A stretch of DNA of 64,000 bases from JAOUGY01 sp963825585 (GTDB taxonomy: Bacteria; Actinomycetota; Acidimicrobiia; Spongiisociales; ZC4RG35), in the NCBI GenBank assembly GCA_963825585.1, contig CAWGTX010000009.1:434001-498000 (forward strand), given 5' to 3'. Shown here one piece after another: positions 25,083 to 33,659 of the stretch. The notes under the pieces are model-generated. The model ran no database searches and had not been told where the DNA came from. It saw only the letters and a program-made list of their open reading frames with translations. Position 1 is the stretch's first letter; every line of letters starts with the position of its first letter. A program made the position numbers and the translations under genes.

Positions 25083-25169
25083 GGGCGGTCCAGCCCGAGA
25101 ACTTCACGTTGGTCGCCACTTGTCCGCAGCGCGCGTCGGTCTGCTCCACTGGTTCATAATGACGCCCAC

Positions 25170-27374
25170 ATGACGCTGCTCTCCGACTACCTGGCCGAAC
25201 GCGAGCGCATCGCAGCGGACGGTTGGTATGAGGGAGCGGAAGGGGAGCTGTCGCGTCTGCTGAGTGGAGCGGTCGCCATCCTGGCGGGCGACGTCCCGAA
25301 GGGCATGGCCGTGGTCGCCACAGGAGGTTTCGGCCGCAGTGTCATGGCCGTGCATTCCGATGTCGACCTGCTGTTCCTGCACTCTGGACAGGGTGAGGCA
25401 GAGCTGGCCCGACGAATTCTGCGGCCGTTGTGGGATGCCCGGCTCAAGGTGGGGCATCTGTCGCACACCCCGAAGGACGCCCGCGTCTTCGCAGGCACCC
25501 GGCTCGACGCCATCTCCACCTTCCTCACGGCCCGGCTCATCACCGGCGACGAGGCTGTGTTCGATGACTTCCGCAAGCGGTTCTCGAAGTTGCTCGAGAA
25601 GGAGCACGCACGGATCATCCGGATGATGGCCGACGAGGAACGGCGTCGCCGGGATGAGGAGCCGTACCGCTTGATGGCGTGCGACCTGAAGGTGGGCCGC
25701 GGCGGGATCAGAACCCTCGACATGCTGGACTGGCGACGCCGCCTGGTCGAGGCTCACGGAGCCTCCGCTCCGGCACCCCATCCCGACGAGCACGCCACCA
25801 GGGTCGAGATGACGGCAGTGCGGAGTGCCATTCACAGTGTGACGGGTCGCCTGTACGACACCTTCGACTTCGAGATCCGGGAGCGGGCGGCGGGGTGGCT
25901 CGGGATCGACCTGGCGATGCTGGGGAGGCTCGTGATGTCGGCTCGTTCGACCGCCGAGCGTCTGGTCGACGAGACCTGGCCCGAGGTGGTGAAGCCACCG
26001 TCGAAGCGGGTCACGTCAATGCCCGAGGCCTCCAGGGCCGAGCATCGGGGGGACACGGTCGCCTGGTGGACGTCATCGGTGCTGGATCCGGTTCCGGAAG
26101 TGGAGCGCCTGCTCGACGAAGCCCACCGGGTGCCATTCCACGCCTACGCGGTTGCCGATCACACGTTGGCGGCGGTCGATCGGGCCTGGGAGATGATCGA
26201 TGGAACTTTCGACGACGCCATCGCCCGGGAAGCTTTGACGAACGTGGGGAACCCCACGTTGTTGGTGTGGGCGGCGCTGTTGCACGACATCGGCAAGGGC
26301 CTCCCCGGAGACCACTCCCGGGTGGGAGCAGCGAAGGTCCCGGCCATCGCACGCCGGGTCGGACTCGACGGCGACGATGCCGCCGTCCTGGAACGGCTGG
26401 TCGCTCATCACCTCCTACTCGCCGACCTTGCCACCAAGTACGACCACAGCGACCCGGCTGTTCTGGCATGGGCGGCTGATCGCATCGGGGATCGGTGGAC
26501 GCTCCATCTGCTGTACCTTTTGACCGTCGCCGACAGCCGGGCCACCGGATCCGACACCTGGAGCCCCTGGCGTGCCGAGCTCCTGCGCAGGGCGTATCGC
26601 CAGATGGAACGGGAGATGTCGCGGCGTTCCATGCCCGAGCCCGATCGGATAGCGGTACTCGCCGATCAGGTGGTGGAGGTCTCCGACGGAGCCCTGGGGC
26701 GCCCCGAGGTGGTGGCGCATCTGGCGGGGCTCAGCGAGATCTACCGGACGTCGCACTCGCCGCGGGTGATCCGCGACCACATCGTCCTCGCCCGGGAGCC
26801 TCTGGGTCCGGGAGGAGGCCGCATCGCCACCTACCCCGATACTCCGGCCAGGCTCGTCATCCTGGCCACCGACCGCCCGCGGTTGCTGCTCGACGTGTCG
26901 GGGGTGATGGCCCTGCATCGTCTGTCGATCATCGACGCCCGCTTCGCCACCAGGGCGGATGGCCGGGTGTTCGACACCTTCGAGGTGGTGGACGGTCTGG
27001 AGGGGGGTGACATCGATCCCCGCCGGCTCTCCGATGTCGAGCGTGACCTGGAACGCGCCCTCCGGGGCGGGTTCGATGTGGAGACGCCGCTCAGCGCCAA
27101 ACAGCGCGCCTACCGGGACCTCGGCGCGCCCGGGTTCACGCCGTTGGTGCGGATCAGGCGGTCGGACGACGGTGGCGGCATCGTGGAGGTGGAGGCCGGT
27201 GACCGGCTGGGGCTGCTCCACGACCTGGGGATGGTCTTCGACCGCTTCGGCATGCCGATCACGCGGGCCCGGGTGGACACCCGCGGTGGGGTTGCCTACG
27301 ACGTGTTCCAGGTGGCGCGAATGCCGGCCGACACCGAGCCGCTCGAGACGGCGCTCCTGGCTGCATTGGGGTAG
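25170..27374 (+). CDS. glnD: [Protein-PII] nucleotidylyltransferase GlnD
   Basis: 734 residues. Modifies GlnK and removes the group again in response to glutamine. Order: nucleotidyltransferase domain with GGFGR (52-56) and SDVD (63-66), a GlnD helical region, an HD hydrolase domain with LLHDIGKG (about 370) and HHLLLADL, then two ACT domains starting near 559 (RLVILATDRPRLLLDVSGV) and 671 (VEVEAGDRLGLLHDLGMVF). Shorter than E. coli GlnD (890) but typical of actinobacteria. It is 87 nt after glnK and has its own CATAAT box (25155-25160) close to the ATG, so a separate near-leaderless transcript is possible. Confidence 0.95.
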   Translation: MTLLSDYLAERERIAADGWYEGAEGELSRLLSGAVAILAGDVPKGMAVVATGGFGRSVMAVHSDVDLLFLHSGQGEAELARRILRPLWDARLKVGHLSHTPKDARVFAGTRLDAISTFLTARLITGDEAVFDDFRKRFSKLLEKEHARIIRMMADEERRRRDEEPYRLMACDLKVGRGGIRTLDMLDWRRRLVEAHGASAPAPHPDEHATRVEMTAVRSAIHSVTGRLYDTFDFEIRERAAGWLGIDLAMLGRLVMSARSTAERLVDETWPEVVKPPSKRVTSMPEASRAEHRGDTVAWWTSSVLDPVPEVERLLDEAHRVPFHAYAVADHTLAAVDRAWEMIDGTFDDAIAREALTNVGNPTLLVWAALLHDIGKGLPGDHSRVGAAKVPAIARRVGLDGDDAAVLERLVAHHLLLADLATKYDHSDPAVLAWAADRIGDRWTLHLLYLLTVADSRATGSDTWSPWRAELLRRAYRQMEREMSRRSMPEPDRIAVLADQVVEVSDGALGRPEVVAHLAGLSEIYRTSHSPRVIRDHIVLAREPLGPGGGRIATYPDTPARLVILATDRPRLLLDVSGVMALHRLSIIDARFATRADGRVFDTFEVVDGLEGGDIDPRRLSDVERDLERALRGGFDVETPLSAKQRAYRDLGAPGFTPLVRIRRSDDGGGIVEVEAGDRLGLLHDLGMVFDRFGMPITRARVDTRGGVAYDVFQVARMPADTEPLETALLAALG

Positions 27375-27420
27375 CCATCTGGCTTCTGGCTCCTGGCTCC
27401 TGGCTTCTGGCTGCGCCCCG
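27375..27420. repeat. Heptanucleotide repeat tract, copy 4
   Basis: TTCTGGC/TCCTGGC heptads repeated five times right after the glnD stop; the reverse complement (GCCAGAA, GCCAGGA) matches the tract after engB. Confidence 0.85.
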
Positions 27421-27449
27421 ATGTGATGGTGCCATCTAAGGTCGGGGCC

Positions 27450-27851
27450 ATGACTCTGCGTGTGATCAAACCGTCAGACAGGGCCGTGGACACCGCCTCG
27501 GGGGCGATGCTCCGTGAGGCCGCCATCTCCAACTCGATGACCGGAGCCGAGGGCATCTGGGTCGGCTATGTGGAGCTGCCCGCCGCGATGCGCTCGGCGG
27601 TGCATCATCACGGCGTCGCCGAGAGCGCCATCTACATCATCTCGGGATCCGCTCGCTTCTACACCGGCGATGACCTGTCCGATGTGCACGACGCCGAGCC
27701 CGGGGACTTCATCTGGGTGCCTCCGTACGTCGTCCACGTCGAGGCCAACCGTTCCAGCCTCGAGCCGGTGTGCACGGTGGTAGTCCGATCCACCCAGGAG
27801 GCGATCGTCATCAACCTCAACGACCCGGAAGGCTGGGTGCCGGCAGAGTGA
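27450..27851 (+). CDS. Cupin-fold protein
   Basis: 133 residues with a single cupin barrel. Motif 1 reads AVHHHGVAESAIYIISGSARF (two His, with Glu in the usual metal position) and motif 2 AEPGDFIWVPPYVVHVEAN. A metal-dependent enzyme or sugar/small-ligand binding protein is possible; the substrate cannot be read. It overlaps the next gene by GTGA, so the two are coupled. Confidence 0.8.
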   Translation: MTLRVIKPSDRAVDTASGAMLREAAISNSMTGAEGIWVGYVELPAAMRSAVHHHGVAESAIYIISGSARFYTGDDLSDVHDAEPGDFIWVPPYVVHVEANRSSLEPVCTVVVRSTQEAIVINLNDPEGWVPAE

Positions 27852-28984
27852 CGATCGAAGGGTTGTGCGACCCGGCCTTCGAGCCGGTGCGGCGGGCGCT
27901 CCAGGAGAACTTCGACACCCACGGGGAGCGGGGTGCCGCCGTGTGTGTCTATCAGCACGGCCGCAAGGTCGTCGACCTGTGGGGCGGGCACCGAGACCCG
28001 GCCGACCTCGTCCCATGGACCGAGGACACCCTCTGCATCGTCTACTCCATCTCGAAGAGCATCTGCGCGCTGGCGATTCACATGCTCGCCGACCGGGGTG
28101 CGCTCGATCTGGAGGCGCCGGTCGCCGACGTCTGGCCCGAATTCGGCACCCTCGGCAAAGAACACATCCTGCTACGTCACACGGTGTCGCACCACGACGG
28201 AATGTGCTTCGCCGACCACGCCCAGCACGGTGACGTGTTCCGGGCCGAGGCCCTGTTGGCTGCGCTGGAGCGCCAGGTGCCTGCCTGGCCGCCTGGCACG
28301 CAGGGCGCCTACAACTCCGCCAACATCGGCTATCTGCTCGGTGAAGTGGTTCGCCGGGCCACCGGTCGCCGCATCGACCGCTTCATCGCCGAAGACATCT
28401 GCGCCCCCCTCGGGGTCGAGTTCGTGATCGGGCTGAACGAGGAGCAGCTGGGCACGGTCGCCGAACTGACGCCGAATCCGGAGAACGTCATGTTCAAGGA
28501 CGGGAACACCCCCGGCACCCCGCTGGCCCGTGCCTGGCAACCGATGCCCGAGGGGTATTCGGTCGCCCATATGAACTCCCGGGAGCTTCGAACCGGCTAC
28601 GTGCCGTCCTTCGGCGGGCATGCCACCGCCCGGAGCGTGGCCCGCATCTACGCCACCCTCGCCGAGGGTGGGGAGCTCGACGGCGTCCGACTACTCTCGC
28701 AGCAGGCGATCGAACGCATGACCACCGAGCAGTGGGACCAGATCGACGGGACACGAGGACGCCCCACCCGCATGGGGATGGGCTTCTTTCTCAACAGACC
28801 CGGATCGACCCCCTTGGGACCCAATCCCCGCACCTTCGGCCACCCCGGCTCGGGCGGAGCGCTGGCTTTTGCAGACCCCGACGCCCGTATCGCCTTCTGC
28901 GCCCAGACCAACTACCAGTGCGAAGGCTCAGGAGTCGGCCGCCGCACCGAGCGCCTGGTGGAGGCGGTCTATCAGTCGGTGTGA
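27848..28984 (+). CDS. Serine hydrolase, beta-lactamase/CubicO family
   Basis: 378 residues of the class C beta-lactamase/esterase fold. The nucleophile tetrad is SISK in IVYSISKSICALAIHMLADRG. The second motif region is YNSANIGYLLGEVVRRATGR, and the C-terminal FGHPGSGGALAFADPDARIAF supplies the third strand (HPGSGG). No signal peptide, so cytoplasmic, with esterase activity more likely than antibiotic resistance. GTG start at 27848 overlaps the cupin stop. Followed by the large repeat array. Confidence 0.88.
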   Translation: MTIEGLCDPAFEPVRRALQENFDTHGERGAAVCVYQHGRKVVDLWGGHRDPADLVPWTEDTLCIVYSISKSICALAIHMLADRGALDLEAPVADVWPEFGTLGKEHILLRHTVSHHDGMCFADHAQHGDVFRAEALLAALERQVPAWPPGTQGAYNSANIGYLLGEVVRRATGRRIDRFIAEDICAPLGVEFVIGLNEEQLGTVAELTPNPENVMFKDGNTPGTPLARAWQPMPEGYSVAHMNSRELRTGYVPSFGGHATARSVARIYATLAEGGELDGVRLLSQQAIERMTTEQWDQIDGTRGRPTRMGMGFFLNRPGSTPLGPNPRTFGHPGSGGALAFADPDARIAFCAQTNYQCEGSGVGRRTERLVEAVYQSV

Positions 28985-30074
28985 GGGTCGCTCGGCTCTT
29001 TGATTCCCAGGGGGGACGACCCCCCTTCGACCCCCCGCCGGTGATGCCCAGGGGGGACGACCCCCCTTCGACCCCCCGCCGGTGCGCGTCGTAGGTAGTC
29101 GCGTGCTTGGCCGGGGGTGTGGAGGTTGGTCGTGGCCCGGTTGCCACGGTGAACGGTCAACAGTCCTAACCCCTTCGACCCCCCGCCGGTGATGCCCAGG
29201 GGGGACGACCCCCCTTCGACCCCCCGCCGGTGCGTCGTAGGTAGTCGCGTGCTTGGCCGGGGGTGTGGAGGTTGGTCGTGGCCCGGTTGCCACGGTGAAC
29301 GGTCAACAGTCCTAACCCCTTCGACCCCCCGCCGGTGATGCCCAGGGGGGACGACCCCCCTTCGACCCCCCGCCGGTGCGCGTCGTAGGTAGTCGCGTGC
29401 TTGGCCGGGGGTGTGGAGGTTGGTCGTGGCACGGTTGCCACGGTGAACGGTCAACAGTCCTAACCCCTTCGACCCCCTGTCGGTGATGCCCAGGGGGGAC
29501 GACCCCCCTTCGACCCCCCGCCGGTGATGCCCAGGGGGGACGACCCCCTTTCGACCCCCCGCCGGTGCTGGTGGTGGAGTGCGTTCGTGCTTGGCCGGGG
29601 GCGTGGAGGTTGGTCGTGGCCCGGTTGCCACGTTGGACGGTGAGCGGTCAACGGTCCTCCAGGGAGACGACCCCCCTTCGACCCTCCGCCGGTGATGCCC
29701 AGGGGGGACGACCCCCCTTCGACCCCCCGCCGGTGATGCCCAGGGGGACGACCCCCCTTCGACCCCCGCCGGTGCGCGTCGTAGGTAGTCGCGTGCTTGG
29801 CCGGGGGTGTGGAGGTACTGCGCTGGACGTTTGCCACGTTTCTGGGCGTTCTGCGTTCTGCGTCTATTCCCAGGGGGGACGACCCCCCTTCGACCCCCCG
29901 CCGGTGCTGGTGGTGGAGTGCGTTCGTGCCTGGCCGAGGGTGCCCGAGGTGCTTGGGTTGGCCGTTGCCACGTTTGTAGGTGTTCTGCGTTCTGCGTTCT
30001 GCGTTCGGCGTTCTGCCGGTTCACGGTCAACGGTGAACGGTGAACTCCTCCGCCTTCCTCCGCCTTCCTCCTCG
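28985..30074. repeat. 1.1-kb intergenic minisatellite of G6/C6 hairpin cores
   Basis: No gene that I believe. A 38-bp core, CCCAGGGGGGACGACCCCCC followed by TTCGACCCCCCGCCGGTG, begins at 29006, 29047, 29195, 29341, 29489, 29530, 29698, 29739 and 29869, with a degenerate copy near 29657. Adjacent cores are 41 bp apart (joined by ATG). Between 29047 and 29489 they are nested in a higher-order unit of 148, 146 and 148 bp that also holds a GTCGTAGGTAGTCGCG...CAGTCCTAA block. Each core can fold as GGGGGG-ACGA-CCCCCC. The right end (29960-30074) degrades into GTTCTGC and GGTGAAC heptads and CTCCGCCTTC decads. Confidence 0.9.
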
Positions 30075-31109
30075 TCAGCGCCTCTTCCTCCTGCGCGACT
30101 CGGCCGGTTCATCGATCCCGTCGGCGTCCAGAGCGCCGATGTGGACCAGGGCGTCGCCCTGGGTGACCAGCGGGTTCTGATTCAAGGCGATCACGTGGCC
30201 CGGGAACGGTGCCCGCAGGCCAGTCCGCCGACCGCCGAGGGCCTCGCCGATGCTGCCCAGGACGTCGCCATCGTTGACCTGGTCGCCCAGGGACACGTCG
30301 AGGGTCGTAATTCCGGATCTCGGGGCCCGCACCCAGCGGGTCTTCCTCATTTCGACGGCGACATCGGCATCCGGCACCTGCCAGTTGCCCATTCCCAGCC
30401 TCTGTAGCACCCGAAGGATTCCGTCCACGCCGGTGGTCACGGCTTCCGCCTGGAAACGTTGCACGGCGCCCGCCTCGTACAGCAGGATACGGATGCCGCG
30501 GTCGGTGGCGGCGCCGCGGAGCGAGCCGTCCCTCACTTTGGCGTGGATGACGAAGCGAGCACCGAACGCCTGGGCGAGCGGTCTGGTGTTCTCGTCATCG
30601 AGGTTGGCCCGGATCTGCGGCGCATTGATTCGTTCGGCGGCGGCGGTGTGGAGGTCGATGCCGTACTGGCATTGGCCAACGACCTCTTCCATGAACAGGT
30701 GGGCAAGCCGTGCGGCCATCGACCCACGGGGCGAACCCGGAAACGAGCGGTTCAGGTCACGGCGGTCGGGCAGGTACCGGGACTGATTGATGAAACCGAA
30801 CACGTTGACGATGGGGACGGCGATCACCGCTCCGGCCAGACGGCGGGCGTCGAGGTGCGGGAGCACCCGGCGGATGATCTCGACGCCGTTGATCTCGTCA
30901 CCATGGATGGCGCCACTCAGGAAGACATGGGGCCCGGCCTTACGACCGTTCACGACCGCCACCGGCATCGACTCCCAGGTGCCGGAGGGGAGTCGCGCCA
31001 CCGGAAGCTCGAAACGGCGGGAACGGCCCGGGTCGATCGTCTGATCCCGAATGGTGATCGGAACGTTGGTGGGTGCCTCCGAGAGCGGATCGTCAGTCGG
31101 CTGGGTCAA
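30075..31109 (-). CDS. Succinylglutamate desuccinylase/aspartoacylase-family metallohydrolase
   Basis: 344 residues of the M14-like AstE/AspA family. Zinc ligands: AIHGDEING (His-x2-Glu) near residue 68 and YGIDLHTAA (third His). A C-terminal biotinyl/lipoyl-like beta-hammerhead follows (VRAPRSGITTLDVSLGDQVNDGDVLGSIGEAL). The family removes acyl groups from N-acyl amino acids. Its start overlaps the rimK-like stop by 4 bp. With rimK and a retropepsin-like partner it probably handles glutamyl or acyl modification of a peptide or protein, but the substrate is unknown. Confidence 0.88.
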   Translation of the reverse strand: MTQPTDDPLSEAPTNVPITIRDQTIDPGRSRRFELPVARLPSGTWESMPVAVVNGRKAGPHVFLSGAIHGDEINGVEIIRRVLPHLDARRLAGAVIAVPIVNVFGFINQSRYLPDRRDLNRSFPGSPRGSMAARLAHLFMEEVVGQCQYGIDLHTAAAERINAPQIRANLDDENTRPLAQAFGARFVIHAKVRDGSLRGAATDRGIRILLYEAGAVQRFQAEAVTTGVDGILRVLQRLGMGNWQVPDADVAVEMRKTRWVRAPRSGITTLDVSLGDQVNDGDVLGSIGEALGGRRTGLRAPFPGHVIALNQNPLVTQGDALVHIGALDADGIDEPAESRRRKRR

Positions 31110-31993
31110 CGATCAGCCCCGGGATCGACGTTGTCCTCGACGAATTCGATGATGCGGGCCGCCACATCGACGTCGGATGCTCCCTCGATGCCCTCGAGAC
31201 CCGGGGAGGAGTTCACCTCGAGCACCAGTGGTCCCCGCTCGGACTGGAGCAGATCCACACCGGCGACGTTCAACCCCATCACACGGGCGGCCTTGACGGC
31301 GGTGGCGCGCTCACCCCTGGTCAGCTTGATGCCTTCGGCGGAGCCACCACGGTGCAGGTTCGACCGGAACTCGCCGGGTCCGCCTTGTCGCTTCATGGCG
31401 GCAACCACTCGTCCGCCAATCACGAATGCCCGGACGTCCGCCCCCTTGGATTCCTTGATGAACTCCTGCACGAGGATGTTGGCGTCCAGTTGACGGAACG
31501 CGGCGATCACCGACTCCGCCGCCTTCTTGGTCTCGGCCAATACGACTCCCAGCCCTTGCGTGCCCTCGAGGAGCTTCACAACCACTGGGGTGCCGCCGAC
31601 GATCTCGAGCAGTCCGGCGATGTCCTGTGTGGAGTGGGCGTAGCTGGTGACGGGCATCCCCACCCCGGCGCTGGCCAGAAGCTGCAATGACCTGAGCTTG
31701 TCCCGAGACCGGTCGATCCCCTGGGAGTCGTTGACCACGTACACGCCCATGGTCTCGAACTGGCGGACCACAGCTGTTCCGTAGTGGGTGTGGGTGGCGC
31801 CGATGCGGGGGATCACCGCATCGAACATCAGCTCTTCACCCCGGAAGAGGACCTTCGGCTTGGCAGAGGTGATGTTCATGTAGCAGCGGAGGTAGTCGAC
31901 GATGCGCACCACGTGGCCGCGTTCTTCGGCGGCTTCCCGCAGGCGCGTGGTCGAATAGAGCGCTGCGTTGCGCGACAGGATGCCGATGTTCAT
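31106..31993 (-). CDS. rimK: RimK-family alpha-L-glutamate ligase (ATP-grasp)
   Basis: 295 residues. N-terminal RimK domain (MNIGILSRNAALYSTTRL...VIPRIGATHTHYGTAVVRQFE), then an ATP-grasp domain with GTPVVVKLLEGTQGLGV, NILVQEFI, GADVRAFVIGGRVVAAMKRQ and metal-binding VLEVNSSPGLEGIE. E. coli RimK adds glutamates to ribosomal protein S6 or makes poly-alpha-glutamate. Overlaps both neighbours by 4 bp, so translation is coupled through the operon. Confidence 0.93.
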   Translation of the reverse strand: MNIGILSRNAALYSTTRLREAAEERGHVVRIVDYLRCYMNITSAKPKVLFRGEELMFDAVIPRIGATHTHYGTAVVRQFETMGVYVVNDSQGIDRSRDKLRSLQLLASAGVGMPVTSYAHSTQDIAGLLEIVGGTPVVVKLLEGTQGLGVVLAETKKAAESVIAAFRQLDANILVQEFIKESKGADVRAFVIGGRVVAAMKRQGGPGEFRSNLHRGGSAEGIKLTRGERATAVKAARVMGLNVAGVDLLQSERGPLVLEVNSSPGLEGIEGASDVDVAARIIEFVEDNVDPGADR

Positions 31994-32469
31994 GGCGTGT
32001 CCTCCTCCGGGTCTCTCCCAAGGAACGATCGCCCGGGGTCGACGAGAAACCTCCGTCGAATGGCCTGGCGTCCCAACAGCATACGGAACCCCATCTCGTC
32101 GCGACGCGTGAGGTTGAGGTCCGCCTCGAAGGCGATGTCGTTCCACACGATGATCGTTCGTATCACCGGTCTCAGCTCCTCCCTCCCACCCGGGTTTCGA
32201 ACCAGCTTCTCGGCGTGGAGCGGCGCCTCCACCGTCGGCGTCGACAGCCGCCTCCGCTGACGAGGATGGATGGTGAAGCGGACCATCTCGAGTCCGTTCT
32301 CGCGGAAGCGGTCGATGTCGAAGGCATGAAGGGAGGATGACCGGGCGCCGGTGTCGATCTTCGCCTTGATGGCCGGCACGCCCAGGTCGGGCAGCGCCAC
32401 CCATTCGCGCCATCCGATGACGGGTTTGGCGCGTCGCTTATTCTGGCGGGACCGTTTCTCAGTGGCCAT
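31990..32469 (-). CDS. Retropepsin-like aspartic protease (RimK-associated, RimB type)
   Basis: 159 residues. Carries the retropepsin-type motif IKAKIDTGARSSSLHA (Asp-Thr-Gly) and the second signature MGFRMLLGRQAI, with the basic start KRSRQNKRRAKPVIGWRE. These proteins are often annotated as ATP-dependent zinc proteases and sit beside rimK; in Pseudomonas the partner is called RimB. The ATG at 32469 overlaps the yibE/F-like gene end by 11 bp. Confidence 0.85.
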   Translation of the reverse strand: MATEKRSRQNKRRAKPVIGWREWVALPDLGVPAIKAKIDTGARSSSLHAFDIDRFRENGLEMVRFTIHPRQRRRLSTPTVEAPLHAEKLVRNPGGREELRPVIRTIIVWNDIAFEADLNLTRRDEMGFRMLLGRQAIRRRFLVDPGRSFLGRDPEEDTP

Positions 32470-33634
32470 GGCCCAGCTCGTGCGGCGGGGTCCGGTGTGC
32501 CACTGCAGCTGCCAGCCAGGTCGTGATGGGTACGGCCGACACGAGCCCGATCGAGCCGACCAACGTCCGCACCACCTCCACCGAGATGACCTCGGAGTTG
32601 AGCACGATGCCGACCGGCTGGTTGGATAGGGCGAATCTGAGCAGCAGCGGCATCGAGGCGCCAGCATACGCCAGCAACAGGGTGTTGACGGTCGAGGCGA
32701 TGTGGTCCCTTCCTACCCGCAGCCCCGCCGCGAACAGGTGAGCACGAGACAGGTCCGGGTTGGCGCGTCGTACTTCCCACACCGCCGAGGCCTGGGTCAC
32801 TGTCACGTCGTCGAGCGCGCCGAGCGCCCCCAGAACGATGCCGGCAAGCACCAACCCCCGCACGTCCACGTTACCCACGAACGAGAGGATGAAGCTGTCT
32901 TCGGAGGCGAACCCGGTGAACTCGGCGGCGGCGACGGTGAGCGCCGACAACGCCACCGTGAGCACCAGGGCGGAGAACGTGCCGATCACCGCGACGTGGG
33001 TGAGCCGGGTGAAGCCGTGGGCCAGGTAGAGGGCGAGGAAGGCAATCGTGCCCGCTCCGACGGTCGCCACCAACACCGGGTTGGAGCCGTTGAGGATGGC
33101 GGGCACGATGAACCACAACAGGACGGCGATGCTGGCCGAAAGCCCGATCAGGGCGGCCAGCCCGCGCATACGACCGAGTCCGACCACGGCGACAGCGAAC
33201 AACGCACCCACCACCCACAACACCCACCGCCGCTCGAAGTCGGCGAACTGGTACTGCTGTGTTGCTTCGGCCTCGGCGTTGTATCCGAGCAAAACCCGGT
33301 CACCAACCGAGAACGCGGGTGTCCCGGGCACGATGCCGTACTCCTTGGTGTCGATCGTGCCGGGGCTGGGTCCGTCGATGAGCGTGAACGTCACCGTCAC
33401 ACAGTCCTGGTCGGCCGCGTAGGAGCAGGCCCGTTCGTCCACCTCGCTGATCTCGGCGCGGAAGACGTCCTCGGTCACGCCCAGCTCACTGAGATCCACC
33501 GTGACCTCGCCCGGCCACAGAATGATGAGGCCGATCAGCAGCACCACTCCGATCACCAGCGGGATGGTGGCCATACCGAGGCTGCGCCGGTCCGGTCCCG
33601 CCAACTTGGCAACGTCTGGATGGTCTTCGAGCAT
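32459..33634 (-). CDS. YibE/F family membrane protein
   Basis: 391 residues. One N-terminal helix, a beta-rich exterior domain (residues about 50-150, including FRAEISEVDERACSYAADQDCVTVTFTLIDGP), then about seven helices in the YibE/F pattern (LAALIGLSASIAVLLWFIVPAIL, VLGALGALDDVTVTQASAVWE, LRVGRDHIASTVNTLLLAYAGASMP). Function is unknown in the family. The ATG at 33634 has TAGCCT (33642-33647, minus) 7 nt upstream: leaderless. First gene of the yibE/F-retropepsin-rimK-aspartoacylase operon. Confidence 0.88.
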   Translation of the reverse strand: MLEDHPDVAKLAGPDRRSLGMATIPLVIGVVLLIGLIILWPGEVTVDLSELGVTEDVFRAEISEVDERACSYAADQDCVTVTFTLIDGPSPGTIDTKEYGIVPGTPAFSVGDRVLLGYNAEAEATQQYQFADFERRWVLWVVGALFAVAVVGLGRMRGLAALIGLSASIAVLLWFIVPAILNGSNPVLVATVGAGTIAFLALYLAHGFTRLTHVAVIGTFSALVLTVALSALTVAAAEFTGFASEDSFILSFVGNVDVRGLVLAGIVLGALGALDDVTVTQASAVWEVRRANPDLSRAHLFAAGLRVGRDHIASTVNTLLLAYAGASMPLLLRFALSNQPVGIVLNSEVISVEVVRTLVGSIGLVSAVPITTWLAAAVAHRTPPHELGHGH

Positions 33635-33641
33635 CGTCGGG

Positions 33642-33651
33642 AGGCTACCGT
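33642..33651. promoter_or_regulatory. Overlapping divergent -10 boxes of the yibE/F and cysteine-desulfurase-like genes
   Basis: In AGGCTACCGT the minus strand reads TAGCCT (33642-33647), 7 nt before the yibE/F ATG. The plus strand reads TACCGT (33646-33651), 8 nt before the opposite ATG. The boxes share two base pairs, so the two promoters should be mutually exclusive. Confidence 0.55.
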
Positions 33652-33659
33652 CGCGGGCC

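Noticed and set aside
28972..30030. A 352-codon frame on the minus strand across the repeat array, plus shorter open frames on both strands
   Set aside because: Frames stay open only because the repeat has few stop triplets; the translation is itself the repeat (GGRRGVV-type strings) and no frame has codon-like constraint or a ribosome binding site.
28985..30074. CRISPR array
   Set aside because: The parts between cores are themselves repeated, spacing is irregular (41 and 107 or so bp) and there are no cas genes.
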